DNA of 64,000 nt from Lotus japonicus (GCF_012489685.1 NC_080041.1:104811760-104875759); one strand, 5' to 3'; counted from the first letter of the stretch, positions 11,742-24,011 are shown. Numbers and translations are program-made. The notes: generated by a model not told the origin, from the sequence alone.

Positions 11742-11957
11742 AATAATAATAATAATAATATCCTCGTGGCAAATTCCTCACATTCCCAAGCACACCATGC
11801 AATTCAAACATTCTCATAATTCCAACAACAGTAAATCAATCAACAAAAATTCATTTACGGAAAAACAAACAACAGACAAAGATCAACTTAATCATATATT
11901 ATCATAATAATATACTTATCTCGTAATAACTCATTTAATAATTTTTAGGGTCTTACA

Positions 11958-11962
11958 TGCAA
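11958..11962. repeat. Target-site duplication TGCAA, right copy
   Basis: Identical to 6234-6238, supporting a single insertion event for 6239-11957. Confidence 0.6.
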
Positions 11963-12949
11963 CCTTGGTGGAAAGAAGTTCAACTCTTAATCTATTACGT
12001 CATTCATAATAATGGTGCGATCTCCTTTTATTTAATTTCAATTTTTCCATCTATGTTCCCAAAGCACCACAAAACAACTATCCTTAACCAATAAGATAAT
12101 AATGAAATGATGAACTAAAATAGCAGTAAAATGCTAATTTTGTTTTAAAATTGTAACACTATATTTGTTTATTGTTGGATAGGACTGGAATTTGGACATA
12201 AATTTTACAACATCAGGAACTTTAATATGAACAGTTGAATTGATAAATGAACTTCCAGTAAGCAAAGATTTTACTCGCTGAGGGAATATGAAGTAATGTT
12301 GCACAATTGAAAAAAATATTGGACTTGGTGAGAGAATTTTTACCCTTTTAGTGAATCGAGATTTCCTAACATCGAAGAAATATGCACTCTCTAAGCTAGT
12401 TTTCCTTTGCTAAGGTAGTGCACTTTTCCCGTCGTGTTTTAAAGGCTGAAATAGAACAATTTGGGGTATGTCTAAAATTTCCCTCTCGTGAAAACAAAGC
12501 AAGGAGGCAGAGCACGATTCAAGGGTACTCCAATGGAGAGGTTGGGAAGGATAAGAGCTCCTAGATGTTGGTGACAACCACGAGAGACATGCGACATCTC
12601 CTGGAGGTTATGTAACTTGCTTCCATGGCCATGGATTTGTCTCCTTCTCTTGGGTTTCACCTTTTCCTTACTTACGACCAACAACCTCATTGAATGTAGC
12701 AAGTTCTAGAATTTTAATGAACTGCTACTTTACTAATGGCCTAAACCGTCGATAATTTCAATTTCAAATTTCTCAGTGTCATGACCGTTGATGTACAATA
12801 AGTCATTAACCTTTCAGAACTTGTCAGGGTTAATGAGATCATTGAGTTAATAATCGCTATGGTTGTTGGTAATTTACGGAATATGGACAACTTTTGTTGT
12901 TAGTAAATTAAATATTTTTCATTGGGTTTTCATATGCTATTGGCAGATG

Positions 12950-13385
12950 TATTTATTACTAGGTAAATTATGTGGTACCCATAAAATATTTTGGGTATGG
13001 TACCCGCGTTGAGTAATGTAATAGATGGTTATTATATTTTTGTAGGTAAATTTTACATTTTCGCATTTCATTTCACTATTCAATTAATTTCATCTCATCA
13101 AATTTGTTTTTTAATGAAAAATGGTTTAGTTATAGAAATGAACGATGATGGTTGAGATGCGCACAAAATGACCATGATTGACGGATGAACAAAGCCTAAA
13201 AAAACACAACGTACAAATCTCATGTCTCTAAGAATGAAATGTTGCATCACTACGATAAAATAACATCAAAATTATAACTTGTACATGTTTCTTTATTATT
13301 AAATTATCTCATTTTGGGCACCATACCTTGATTTGAGTTAAGGTACCATAGCAAACATCTTATTACTAACTGCTATAGTCATCTG
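12950..13385. mobile_element. TIR-type repeat with GGTACC-rich ends
   Basis: The left end has GTGGTACCCATAAAATA and GGGTATGGTACCC. The right end has the inverted counterparts GGGCACCATACC and AAGGTACCATAG. No ORF. The surrounding 11963-12949 and 13386-13549 are AT-rich. The ORF at 12472-12702 is not recognisable. A TTTTTTTTTTGCAGTG end near 13509-13524 resembles a CACTA terminus but has no clear partner. Confidence 0.4.
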
Positions 13386-13557
13386 TAAACTAACAAATAA
13401 TTACCAGTTGTTGATAATGAGGACAATTGTTGACAGTCCTAGCCTTTAGTAAGTATGTGATTACCTAAAATGTTGTGGTTGTCAGTACAAAATCGTCCAT
13501 AATAACAATTTTTTTTTTGCAGTGTGGCTTGACAAACAAATTTAAGTAGTGTAGATG

Positions 13558-14415
13558 TAGGGGCATATCCAGGATTTTCTTGTTGGGAGGCGAAATATAA
13601 GACAAAAAAATCTTCATTGAATATTATATAAACTTTAAATAATAAAAAATTATTTAAATACAATTCTTCGTTCTTTTATAGTACTAAATTTATCTATTAT
13701 TGTATCAATAAAGATTTTTTCAACAATTTCTCTCTTGATATATAAAACTAAAAAATTTCTGAGAAGATCATCTTCAATTTTGTTGCAAAGCCGAAATCTT
13801 AACAACTTTCATTGAAGAAAAAGATCGCTCTGTAGATGCGGTTGGAACAAGGAGGGTCAAAGCAAGACATATCAATATATCAACAAGTAGAAATATTGTT
13901 GTTTTTCCAGTTTCAACAAACTTATGGTTAAACTTGGATAAACTGGAAATTTTTCCTAAATTAGGATCTCGGGAAACATTTAAATGATAATGTCTCAGTT
14001 GGAACAACAAATTTCTTTTTTCTATCTCGGAAAAATCACCTGTATAAAATTTCTCAACAAACTTACAGATTTTCTCATTAATCAAATGATTTAAAATTTT
14101 CCTTAGGTTATAAAGCTGAACTAAGTATGAGAAGTTCCACTGCCCCTGCATTAAATCTTCTATTTAATTCAGATAGTTGCAAATCAATTGCAGAATAAAA
14201 CACATATATTCTATATTGATGTTCCATATCTCCATCTTGTTTCTTATGACAACCATTATCCATAAAATAAAGAGATTTCATGTCAGGAAATTCAACTTGA
14301 TTAGCATCACAAAATATTATTACATTTTCTATATAAAAATACCTATAGTCGGTGAAGATTTCAAAATTCTCGAGGGGGCGACGACCCCTACCAGCCGCTC
14401 CCTAGATACGCCCAA
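13558..14415 (-). mobile_element. Internally deleted hAT transposon with 8-bp duplication
   Basis: 858 bp flanked by TGTAGATG at 13550-13557 and 14416-14423, the 8-bp size expected of hAT elements. The ends are imperfect inverted repeats: TAGGGGCATATCCAGGA on the left, and the complement of TCCCTAGATACGCCCAA on the right. It contains the tail of a transposase gene. Confidence 0.8.
13774..14151 (-). pseudogene. hAT transposase C-terminal fragment (ZMYM1-like)
   Basis: A 125-aa open stretch. Its end reads LICLALTLLVPTASTERSFS followed by SMKVVK, matching the hAT C-terminal dimerisation region (the family form is close to LALTLPVSTATTERAFS). The upstream residues resemble TTF/DUF4371-type hAT transposases. 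The zinc finger and catalytic core are missing, so it is a non-functional remnant of the element around it. Confidence 0.75.
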
Positions 14416-14423
14416 TGTAGATG

Positions 14424-17400
14424 TCATATGCCTTATGTACGTAGGAGTATATTTTTTCATTCATGCAACATGTCAAATTGATTCACAAACAATCAGCAAA
14501 TTTTACTTAGTATAACTTGAATTACATGCAAAATGCTAGATTCACATTCTCAATCAAATCTATATATTTGTTTTCATCAAGATCATCACGGAATCAAAAT
14601 CTTTGTAGGGTGCATTTCAATATAATTTATCGATAAAAAGAAAAGCAGAGATAATGATTCAATCACTCTTGCACATATTCATGCTTGCTTGATAAAAAAT
14701 AATAATAATAATAGTCGACCTCATACTGATCCTAATTAACTTTTCAATTAATTGTTAAAGAAAATGTAAAAAATGAAGAAGAAATTAATAGAGTTAAAGG
14801 AAGATAATTAAGGCCTTTATCTGTATGGTGGAGAGTACTATGATCAATATATAGGATGAGTAGGAATCAAAGTAGTGGTCAATTATACAGAGCAACAAAG
14901 GAAAATAAATTGACCCAACATAAGAAAAGAACACAGCACTTAAATACTACAAAGTGACAAAAACACCCACTAATTAAGGACCAATAGGAAGTGATAACAG
15001 CTAGGATGATATTGTCCCTTCTTTACATCACCCACGCCATAAGGTAATTGGCCTCATTCTCTTAGGATATGTAAACTTTGATCAAGTTTAAACTAACTCT
15101 CCATTTGTCTCCATTTTTTCTGTCTTTTCTACTCTTTTGTCTTTGGCCATAGATATCCCAATTTTGTGACAATGCAGTCACGGACACCCAAACATGACAA
15201 GCAATTTGAATTTTGAAGAAGTAAAATAAAAATAGCCATTGCTTGGTTGATTTAATTACTGATCAACAAATTTATTTAGTAAATTTATTTTTTTATATAT
15301 AGTAATTAAGTATATAATTACTTTGATTTCATAAAGTTTGTCATTATAAGTTCATCATTTACTAAATAATTAAATAATATATAAATATATCTTAACTATA
15401 TCATTTTAAAAACAAATTCAAACTCAACCTCTTTTTCTTATTTCTTCCTTGTGAATGTCAAATGCCAAAACCATAAATAAATGAATGCAATGAGCATGAT
15501 GTTATGAATAATGAACTACATGAGATTTGCTTATATTTATATATACTTTAGGCTATAAATGGTCCAAATTAAACTCATTTGTCATAGTACACTTTAAAAG
15601 CTAAAATCATTATCAGAGTTTGTACCATGCAGATGTTGCTGGTAGCAAAGTACCTATAAAAGTTAGGTATGTTGGTTTGAGTAAATTAAAAAAATGGAAT
15701 ATACTGTGTGTTTTTATTTTAATTTGTAAAACAGAGTTTGAGTTAACGTGGAATTGCAAAATAAAGCTTGAGTCAATGTGAGTTATTTGTAACATGACTT
15801 ATGTTTGAATTATTGAATACTTTTATTTTAAATGTAAGTTTGATAAATAAATCTTGTTTGAATAATTATATTAGTTAAAAGCACTTTCAAAAAAAAATGT
15901 ATAATGACAAAAAAGGGTAACAATTGAGTTGTGTTGAGATGAATGTGGGTTCAGGGCTAACAGTTCCACCTAATCTCCACAAGCTACTCTCACCAAGCTT
16001 GAAGTTGCAATATATCCCCTTCTCAACTGATTAATTTTTGTTGAAATTCTGTTTAAAATAAGCCTCCTAGAAAAAGTATTTATTTTCGAAGGCACCAATG
16101 ACAATGTATATTAATGCTATCTTCTAATATGTCATTGATCTCTTTAAGATATTATTTCTCAAAAAAAAAATCTCCTAATAATTAATTAGGTAAATAGGTT
16201 ATAATTAAAATAACAATTAATATTTAATTGAACTTCTAAGTGATAAATGAAAAACAATTTTTTTCTTCCAAAACAACACTTACAAAGTAACAGAGAGTAG
16301 CTATAATAATGATATAATAAAAAGTTGGAACGAAGTAAAATATTAAAGAGATAGATGACATATTAAAAAACTAAACAATAATTTGTATATCTGCCCTGTT
16401 TTTAATATTTTATCTAAACATAATATATGCCTTAATATGTTTATTTAGCAATATGTCAGGGAACTTCACGCTCTTAAGCACAATTGAAAAACAAAAAACA
16501 AATTCAATATGTCAACATAACTTTCCAGTTTTGATTACTTCACTGCACATAAAGTTCCATAATTAAAACAGAGTGATGCTACTTTTGAACCTTAGTACTT
16601 CTTACACTAAGTATAAATGGAAGAAGCACCAAAATAAACAAACAAAAAACTTGAAGTACTCAATCACGTGATACTAATTTGCCAGTGTGTTGTTTAGTTA
16701 GAAGACAATACAGAACATCCAAGCTAAGCTCAGATACGTACATTGGACCCCATCAATATATAGACTATATTTCAAAGACTATATAGTATGAGACTATTTC
16801 CTTCTCTAATTGGAGATGCTTGCATCACACCAAGACTAGTACTCATTGCCCTTTCCCATCTTCTAATGGTTTTCAATTTTCTCTATTCCACCATCTTCCG
16901 TTACTGTTATTTGTTCATTTGTTTGAAGGTGTTCTCTTCATGAAAATGGGCCACCTCTGCTCGTGAATTACTAATGATGCTGCCAATGTGGATCTAATGG
17001 CATGATCATCACAATGTTCATTTGAAAAATAATGGCAATGCCCTTGACCATTGTACACCTTCTTTCGGTTCCACAAATTCTAGTGATAAAAATTCCTATA
17101 TACAATATGTTGAACAAAGGGTACACCACAATTTTTTTTATAGCACAAATAACCGTGTTTGAGCAAAAAACATCCACATATTGATAGGACTAGCTTTCCC
17201 AACAAAATTTTTTATCATGAATAATACTTGAACATGAGACCTTCTTTAAAAAAATGCTTGATTGCATTTTTAGTCCCCTTAATTTAGACCATGTGTAATT
17301 TTGGTCCCCTAGTTTTTTTTGAAAGAGAGTTCTCTATTTTTATAATTAAGAGAATTTGGTCTCTCTATGAATTATCATGTTTATAAAATCATTAAATATT

Positions 17401-18700
17401 CATTTTTTTTCAAATATTTTGTGTTTATGATAGATCTGATATATGATACAATTTTAAAAGTATAAAAATAAAAAATTTGGTGAGAATTTGTCAAAATTTG
17501 ATGGAAATGAGATTATGGCTTAAGGATGTGGAAAAATGGAATTTTAAATTTTCTTATTGAAATTTAATATTTAGGTAAGTGAGTTTTTGTATGTGAATAA
17601 CGTCTACAATAGATAAGTTGATTCAATTTGTGATGATTTTCTTAAAAATGAGAATTTGAGAGTTTTAAGTTAGAGTAAAAATGATATGGGAACTGGCTTT
17701 GCAATAATTTAAAAGTTGAGGAACTAAATCCACTTAAAAAAAATCCCAGGGCTAAAATCACTCATAGTCAGAACTTAGCGGACCAAAAGTAGAATTAAGT
17801 AAAAAAAAATCAAACCTGAACCAACCACATGTTGGTACAACATATGTTTTATTTAATGAAGATTTTATCCACATCAATTTTAAAAGCATATATATTATAG
17901 TCTCTAATGTTAAAAGACAATTTGAGTAACTAGTATTCTGAATTAGTCTTCTAAAACGTATTGACAGGGGGATACTTTAATTCCATCCTTTATAATTATA
18001 TAAACTATACTGATGAATTAACTTCTGAGAAACAAAATGATTACAAGCATGATTGAATTTTTTTCAACCGTTAGTTTAAAAATAAAAGACATCAGTAGTT
18101 CTAGAACTTCTAAAATAAAGTGTGTTTATCCAGGGGTATAAAAAATAGTATGAAAGCTAGCAAAATGTACATAGGGATAAGCTAGTAACGCATGAAAGCT
18201 TTCTGCAGCGCATGGACATCATTTCCTTGGCCACCATTATCATTTAGCTTCTGCTCCTTTAGGCTTGAATCAAAACTTTTTGACAAGGTGCTTTATTGTA
18301 TCAATGTCTCTAATCTAATACCTCTGAGAGCCATTGAATAAATTACTTTCGTATTTTTTATCTTTTCTAACTATTTTGTACCTCTTTTCTTTGTTGGCAT
18401 TGCAGGTGGCTACATTATTTATTATGCAAATGTCAGGGACAAAACTCAATCATATTTCTCATTATCCTATGTGAAGATGATCATTAGAGATGTCTGGATG
18501 TCATTGATGACACATTAAGATCTCATCTTAAATTAGTCATAAACACACAAACAATTATGTGTTCACCTTTATCTTCCCTTTTCGATCTTCTGCAGGACAA
18601 GCTGAGATGGTAATTGGTGGAAAATGTATTTATTTGGCTATACTTATGTATCATATTTTAACATTTTCTTCAATGCTAATTTTTTTATGACACATAGCTA
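14424..18700. other. AT-rich intergenic region
   Basis: No gene or element with readable ends. Short ORFs (15613-15795, 16971-17177) are unrecognisable. At 17230-17800 there is a patch of wording (TTTTTAGTCCCCTTAATTTAG... and its near-complement late in the patch) that may be an old inverted-end repeat. Confidence 0.4.
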
Positions 18701-21228
18701 TTGCAATTTGATTATTATGTGTTATTCAAGAGAAAGAGTTTCAGAGTATCTCTAGTCTTAATTGTGGTGGATGTGGGGTGAATACATGGTGGCATGAGGA
18801 ACATCCACGACAGGGAATATATCTAGAAAAAACACTCCAATGCTTAAGTAAACTTCTAGATCAGAGAGAGATTCAAAGTTTTAGAAGAATATCTAATAAG
18901 CAAAATGAGTAATGCTTATATAATTAAATTATCAAACTTGTATTTAGAGTGTGCGGTATGACTTGTATTTGAGGCACTTGGTGTAAATGAAGTCATCGTT
19001 GTCAACTTGTGAGTGAATGGTAATTGGACAATCTTTAAGTGTTTAGTCATGTCCGCTCTACTTTTGCTCGAGTGCATGTTGGACAAGATAAATCTCGCTT
19101 AGGTCTTCATGGCTGGCCATCACGACATTCACTTGGTTGTGAATCCTTTGAGTTGTCCAGGATGATATTGGGCCTCTTATGGCTATTTGGCTCGGCTAGA
19201 ACATTACGGTTCTCAATCAAGACTGACAACACCATTTGTTTTTTATTTGACACAAGTATTCTTCATGGATCCTAATTGAGCTTTGAATATTCACATTCTT
19301 GTGGGTGAATTTTTTCCATACACAAAACTCAAACCCGTGACATTTTTTTAAGGAGAATCAAACATATACCACTTCGACAACTATACCATTTGTTTAAGTA
19401 ACTAATATAGGACTTTTCTGCTAAATTTCGTCCTGCTATGGTCTATAATTGATGGTTGTATAGACTCTTGAAATTGATATAATGTTGTAAATGTACAGGC
19501 AAGTCGAATACTGGCCATTATCTTCCATGTCCATGACATCACTTACTAGTCACTTAGAGTCTAGGACCATTAAATCCTTGTTATAGTGGATTGTATCAAC
19601 AAGTTATAGTAATTAGATTAACCACAGGGAGAACAAATAAGAGAGCCAAAAACCGAAATTTTTTCATTATTTTGTGGTTCATGTCCAAGGCAAATGTGAC
19701 AAAGGGGGTCTTTGACAGGAAAGTAAATGTGATCTTCATGTGTCTACAAGATGAAAGACAGTGATGGAGCTAACATGGCTAAAGGAAAGATTGATTGAGG
19801 GAACACCTTGTCCCGTTTTCTACTTTTGCTTTTTCAGCCCTCACTCTACAAAATGTGTCCCATTTTCTTCTCACTTTTATGAGATTGATGTTTTAACATC
19901 TTGATGAGATTCCAAAAACTGATCAGTGATCACCTTACTTTATACCTGTGCTCTTCCCACACAATAATTCAAGAGTCTTATGGTCCTTGCATTCCTCTTA
20001 CACTTCCTACCACTGTGAAACAATGATTTCTTTTCTTTTCTCTCCCTTATCCAAATTCACCCTTTTACTTTCTTGCTCCCTTTGTAAATTAAAGAACAAA
20101 AATATTCCCTCTTCCATGAATTGATGAGCAGAAAACTTTTTCAAGGTCTGCTTGCAAAGTTTTGCTCTGAGAATTAAGAAGCATTTTAAAAATATAGTGG
20201 GTTCTAATAATTTTTGCAAGCATAATGGCTACTTAATTATATTTAGGACACTTGGAGCCTTCCTTTTTTTATTTTTAATAAAGACAATGACATTTTTTTT
20301 TACAAGGGTGTCTAGCTACTATACCCGGTAGTAAGAGACTAATTCCTTTTGAGATGTATAGAAATCACTGAAATGAGTTTAGTCTCTCCCAACAAATCTT
20401 GTTTCACATACGCGATCAATGTTCGAACTGTTGTTGGCATATTTAAGAGACTCAGCTATCTAATAATTGTGCCGGACTTTTGTGGTACACCATGTCATAT
20501 TGTCACTTGGTGGAAAAAATCGAAAGACAAATATTAATTGCTCGTATAATCATATTGGTGTACTGCAGTAAAGCAATTCTACAAGAAGCCGTTATATATG
20601 CATATGGACAATTTAAACCAAACTTAAAACCTTTGGTTTCAAGCAACAACGGCGGGCACAAAAGCTTATGGCCTTATGCAATTCTACTCAACAGCTACAT
20701 TATGGATCTTCTTGCTAGAATTGATTTTGGATCCAAAATTTAATTTTAAAAGCTAACCAAACACACTCATTAATAATGAAAGGTAATTCCCCATTCTAAA
20801 TCCAACGATTTTCCCTTGTTGCAAGAAGAGACTTATCTAGCTAAGCTAGCTAAAGCTTTGAGTCACATGTATCTCTATTCCCATTATTATGGATAGTCAT
20901 AAGTTAGCACATTTTGAAGGGAATTACATACTATTGCCCATTATTGCTATTTCAACTTGCAATGCAATAACATAAACCATCAATGGTCATGTCAAAAGGC
21001 CAAACGCACCACAGAGTGAACCAGAGATCTAGAAATGATCACTGATAACTGATCACTTCACCTTTAACTGAAATCCTAAGTTCCTAACTGATATTAATAT
21101 CATTTACAGTTAAGTTTTTTATGATAATGTGCACATTCTTTCTTCACAGGTTTGGTCCCATCTTCTCTTTGCAATAGATTCGGGGGAAGCAATAGTTACT
21201 ACTAATCATCAAGAGATGATGGGCTGCG
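18701..21228. other. Intergenic region with LTR-like scraps
   Basis: Around 18800-18930, words such as AAACACTCCAATGCTTAAGT followed by AGAGAGAGATT resemble plant LTR leader sequence. A similar layout recurs at about 31440-31640. Nothing with paired ends. ORFs at 19039-19275, 20007-20219, 20349-20537 and 20480-20743 are not recognisable proteins. A MITE-like fragment is likely near 20690-20770. Confidence 0.3.
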
Positions 21229-23049
21229 TCTACCGTGTGTCAGTTTCAAACTGACACTCGGTGCTTCAGTTTTATTTTTAGAGTAATAAGACAAAAATAT
21301 CCTCTATTTCTAATAAAATTCCGTCTTTCTCCCTCATCATCTCCACGGTCCCAACACCACCATTTGCTCCTAAACCACCACCGCTTCTTCAATGCTTTGT
21401 GATCAAACTTTCATTTTGTTTCTGAAAAACAAACTTAATTTGCGTTTTTGCTTAATGCTTTGGGACTTTGGGTTGTAATCTAGCATTTGATGCTCATTTT
21501 CGTTTTGATTTTTTTTTTCTCTGCACATGAAAAGCCTATTCATCACCTGCTTCATTAAGTATCTGAGAAAACAAAACCAGAGCACAAAAAAGCTTGAGTT
21601 TTTTTCATTATTAAGGGCATGTTTGATAAGTGTTTTTAAAAACAGTTTTTTGTTTTATAATTTTTAAAAACAATAAAATCTGTTTGATTAGCATGTTTTG
21701 CAATAATTCATTTGAAAACTGTTCGCTACTTTTTTGTTTTTAGAACTGAAAAACAAGAACAGTTTAAACTTGTTTTTGTTTTTTAACTTTTAATTTTTTT
21801 CCTGAAATATCAACACACGGAGAACAGGTTGTTCTTTTGTTTTTTCATTAATGGCAAGGCTGTAATTATATTGAATTAGAAAATAGATTTATGACTAGCC
21901 TCTTCCTTTTCGATGTGGGACTACTCCTCTCATATATATGTGTGTCCAACCATGGATGGCATCATGGCAATAAGGAAAACTCAAAGGCAATTCGATCTGG
22001 TTTGATGGAGAAGCACAGACGTTGGTTGCAGTGATGGGAGATGGAAGTTTATGAGGAAGAGGACATCTGTAACAATAAGCTCGTGGGGTAGAGCTACCCA
22101 CTGTTTGGGCGTGGAGATGGAGAAAGACACATGACTAACAAGAAGAGGGAGCCATTATTCCATTAACATGGGGTGACCAAATGATTGCATATGGTCATGG
22201 TAGACGAAGTGAGGCTAGACTAACAATCAAACAAGTTTTTGATTTTTTATTTACAAAACATGAATTTAGAATAAATTTATCAAACGTGTTTTTATGTTTT
22301 TTCATTTTTAAAACTGTTTTTAAGTTAATATTACCAAACATGTTTTTATCTGCTTTTATTTTGAGAAACAGTTTTTAAAAGTTATTTCACAAAACAATTT
22401 TAAAAAACAAAAAAACAAGAACACAATCAAACAGGCCCTAAATATCTCTTTTTCTAGATCTGGAATTTTGGTGGGGGAAACTTTAATCGAGCTTGAATTT
22501 TTTTTGCGTTTTTGAAAGTGGGTATTTGGAAGGATGAAGGGTTTGCATGTTGCTGAATTTTCAAATCTGGGTTTCTGGTGGGGGAGGCTTTGGGTGGAAG
22601 TTGTTGTGTTTATGGATCTGGTTTTTGGTGGGGTGGCTCCGATTTGCTTGAACCTTGATGGCCTCCTTGGATTTCTCCACATCCTCAGCGGTCATGGGAA
22701 ACTTCATTGCCCTCCATCGTTTTTGGCAGCGTGGGGGTGAGGGTTAGTGGATGTGGAAGGGAGAAGGAGTGGGCTGCGGAGGAAGGAAAAGGGGGTGGGG
22801 AGGGAGAGGAGTAGGAAAGGTGGTGGGGTGGGTCTGCATTCTGCATTCTAGAGAACGTGAATCATGGTCAAGATTGGGGGGAGAAGGTGGGGGTGGGTTG
22901 AGGAAGAAGAAGGGTGTTTTTGTAAATTACAATATAATTAACAAATGTATTGCTTTAATGCTAATTTATTTGAACCGTTAAAATTAAAAAATATCAGATC
23001 CAACGGTGCATATGTTAACTGAAGCACCGTGTGTCAGTTTCACGGTAGA
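21229..23049. mobile_element. TIR element with CTGACAC/GTGCTTCAGTT ends, nest host
   Basis: The left end starts TCTACCGTG and runs through AAACTGACACTCGGTGCTTC. The right end is the inverse (GAAGCACCGTGTGTCAGTTT, then CACGGTAGA). The left end has an extra TGTCAGTTTC, forming a small palindrome. No clear target duplication. The inside holds gene-like GC-richer sequence (22530-22900) and a second element at 21615-22438. ORFs 22356-22682, 22534-22740 and 22751-22981 have no recognisable product. This could be a Mutator-like non-autonomous element. Confidence 0.6.
21615..22438. mobile_element. PIF/Harbinger-like non-autonomous element
   Basis: 824 bp, flanked by TAA (21612-21614 and 22439-22441). 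Its ends are GGGCATGTTTGATAAGTG and the complement of CACAATCAAACAGGCCC. T/A-rich arms with GTTTTTAAAAACAGTTTTT-like words. It lies inside the element 21229-23049. Confidence 0.6.
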
Positions 23050-23428
23050 TGAAACCGTTGTTATAAGGTGTAACTATAGAAAGCTCCAAGAAACATTAAT
23101 TTCCTACTTGGAAATTTTGTGGAAAGAAGCACTTGTTGTTGTGTTGAGGAAAATAATGTTGAGGTGAGGAATAACAAGTATATAAAAAATGTTGATACTA
23201 AAGACAACACTGGTCTTGTTTGGTCACACTCAGTTCATCAGTCATCACGTTTTGCTCGTAGATAAGTCTCATTCTACTTCTTGGGCCATCAAATTGGTAA
23301 CGCATTAAAGGCTTGAAAAGGACGTGAGATTGAGGTAAAATCATTTTTGAGGAATGAAGCCTTTAATTTCAGAGCAAATGGAGAGTATGTTATTTGATGT
23401 ATCATTTTCTACACATGCAGCTCAAAAC

Positions 23429-23433
23429 ACAAT
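23429..23433. repeat. Target duplication ACAAT, left copy
   Basis: ACAAT directly before the left LTR of the miniature element. The same word follows the right LTR at 24007-24011. Confidence 0.75.
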
Positions 23434-24006
23434 TCTTGGGGAGAATCACGGAGGACGTCATGGCTAAGGTGATATACCAATAAGATCTTGGACACCACAT
23501 CTTAACCCAAAACCTTAAGGTATTAGGTTTATGGGTCCATCTCCTTATAAACTCTCACAATTACCTTGACTTCTCCGATGTGAGACTTGACTCTAACACT
23601 TGATTCCAACAATCTCTCCCTCAAGTGTAAATCCCTCAACTACATCACTCTGGTCTGGTCATCCCGTCTGCGGAAGCTATCAGCCGTCACTATGGTTACT
23701 AACCATCGACCTCTCCGCAGAAGTTACTCGGTCGTTACCATGGTTACTAACCATCGGCCCCTTTGCGAAAGTTATCCAGTCGTTACCATGATCCCACGAA
23801 CCATCGACTCTGATATCACTTGTTGGGGAGAGTCACGACGAGGACCCATGGGTCATGGCTAAGGGGAGACACCAAGGAGATATTAGACACCACATCTTAA
23901 CCCAAAACCTTAAGGTATTAGGTTTATGGGTCCATCTCCTTATAAACTCTCCAAATTACCTTGACTTCTCCGATGTGAGACTTGATTCTAACACTTGATT
24001 CCAACA
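23434..24006 (-). mobile_element. TRIM: miniature LTR retrotransposon
   Basis: 573 bp with two direct LTRs, 23434-23611 (178 bp) and 23821-24006 (186 bp), sharing the TGTTGGGGAGA...TTGATTCCAACA frame (first bases of the left copy mutated to TCTTGGGG). It is flanked by ACAAT. On the minus strand a decayed tRNA-Met primer site (TGATATCAGAGTCGATGG) abuts the right LTR, and a purine tract (GAGGGAGAGAT) abuts the left LTR, so the element reads leftwards. The interior of about 209 bp has three ACTAACCATCG-type repeats and no coding capacity. Confidence 0.88.
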
Positions 24007-24011
24007 ACAAT

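Larger units (their letters stand above)
6239..11957 (+). mobile_element. Degenerate Ty3/gypsy-type LTR element with palindromic LTRs
   Basis: A unit of 5719 bp bounded by TG..CA termini and flanked by TGCAA. In order it shows: a 202-bp 5' LTR-like block (6239-6440); a primer-binding site matching initiator-Met tRNA (TGGTATCAGAGC, 6445-6456); a short leader; a repeat-filled body with almost no pol (about 7270-8060); a remnant of a pol C-terminus (about 8140-8280, with words like DKMKEHYPELF); a purine tract AAGGGGGGTAG; and a 3.6 kb 3' LTR-like palindrome (8314-11957). The two LTR-like blocks are not homologous in sequence, which is abnormal. The element cannot encode its own enzymes. Confidence 0.65.
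8314..11957. repeat. 3.6 kb palindromic 3' LTR (giant inverted repeat)
   Basis: The left arm, 8314 to about 10105 (TGTAAGACCCTAAAAATT...), and the right arm, about 10197-11957 (...AATTTTTAGGGTCTTACA), are inverted copies. They are near-identical wherever I compared them, apart from small indels and different microsatellite content: (ATT)n near 8535 against (AAC)n(AAT)n near 11700. The spacer of about 90 bp (10106-10196) is rich in CAACAA. The arms look like one 1.8 kb LTR duplicated head-to-head. ORFs inside (9510-9779, 10107-10307) have no recognisable product. Confidence 0.9.

Noticed and set aside
12472..12702. 76-codon ORF as a small basic protein
   Set aside because: No family resemblance, no splice or promoter context, and within repeat-rich DNA.
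22356..22981. Three overlapping ORFs inside the TIR element as genes
   Set aside because: No recognisable domain, on opposite strands, and within a transposon. Possible captured sequence at best.
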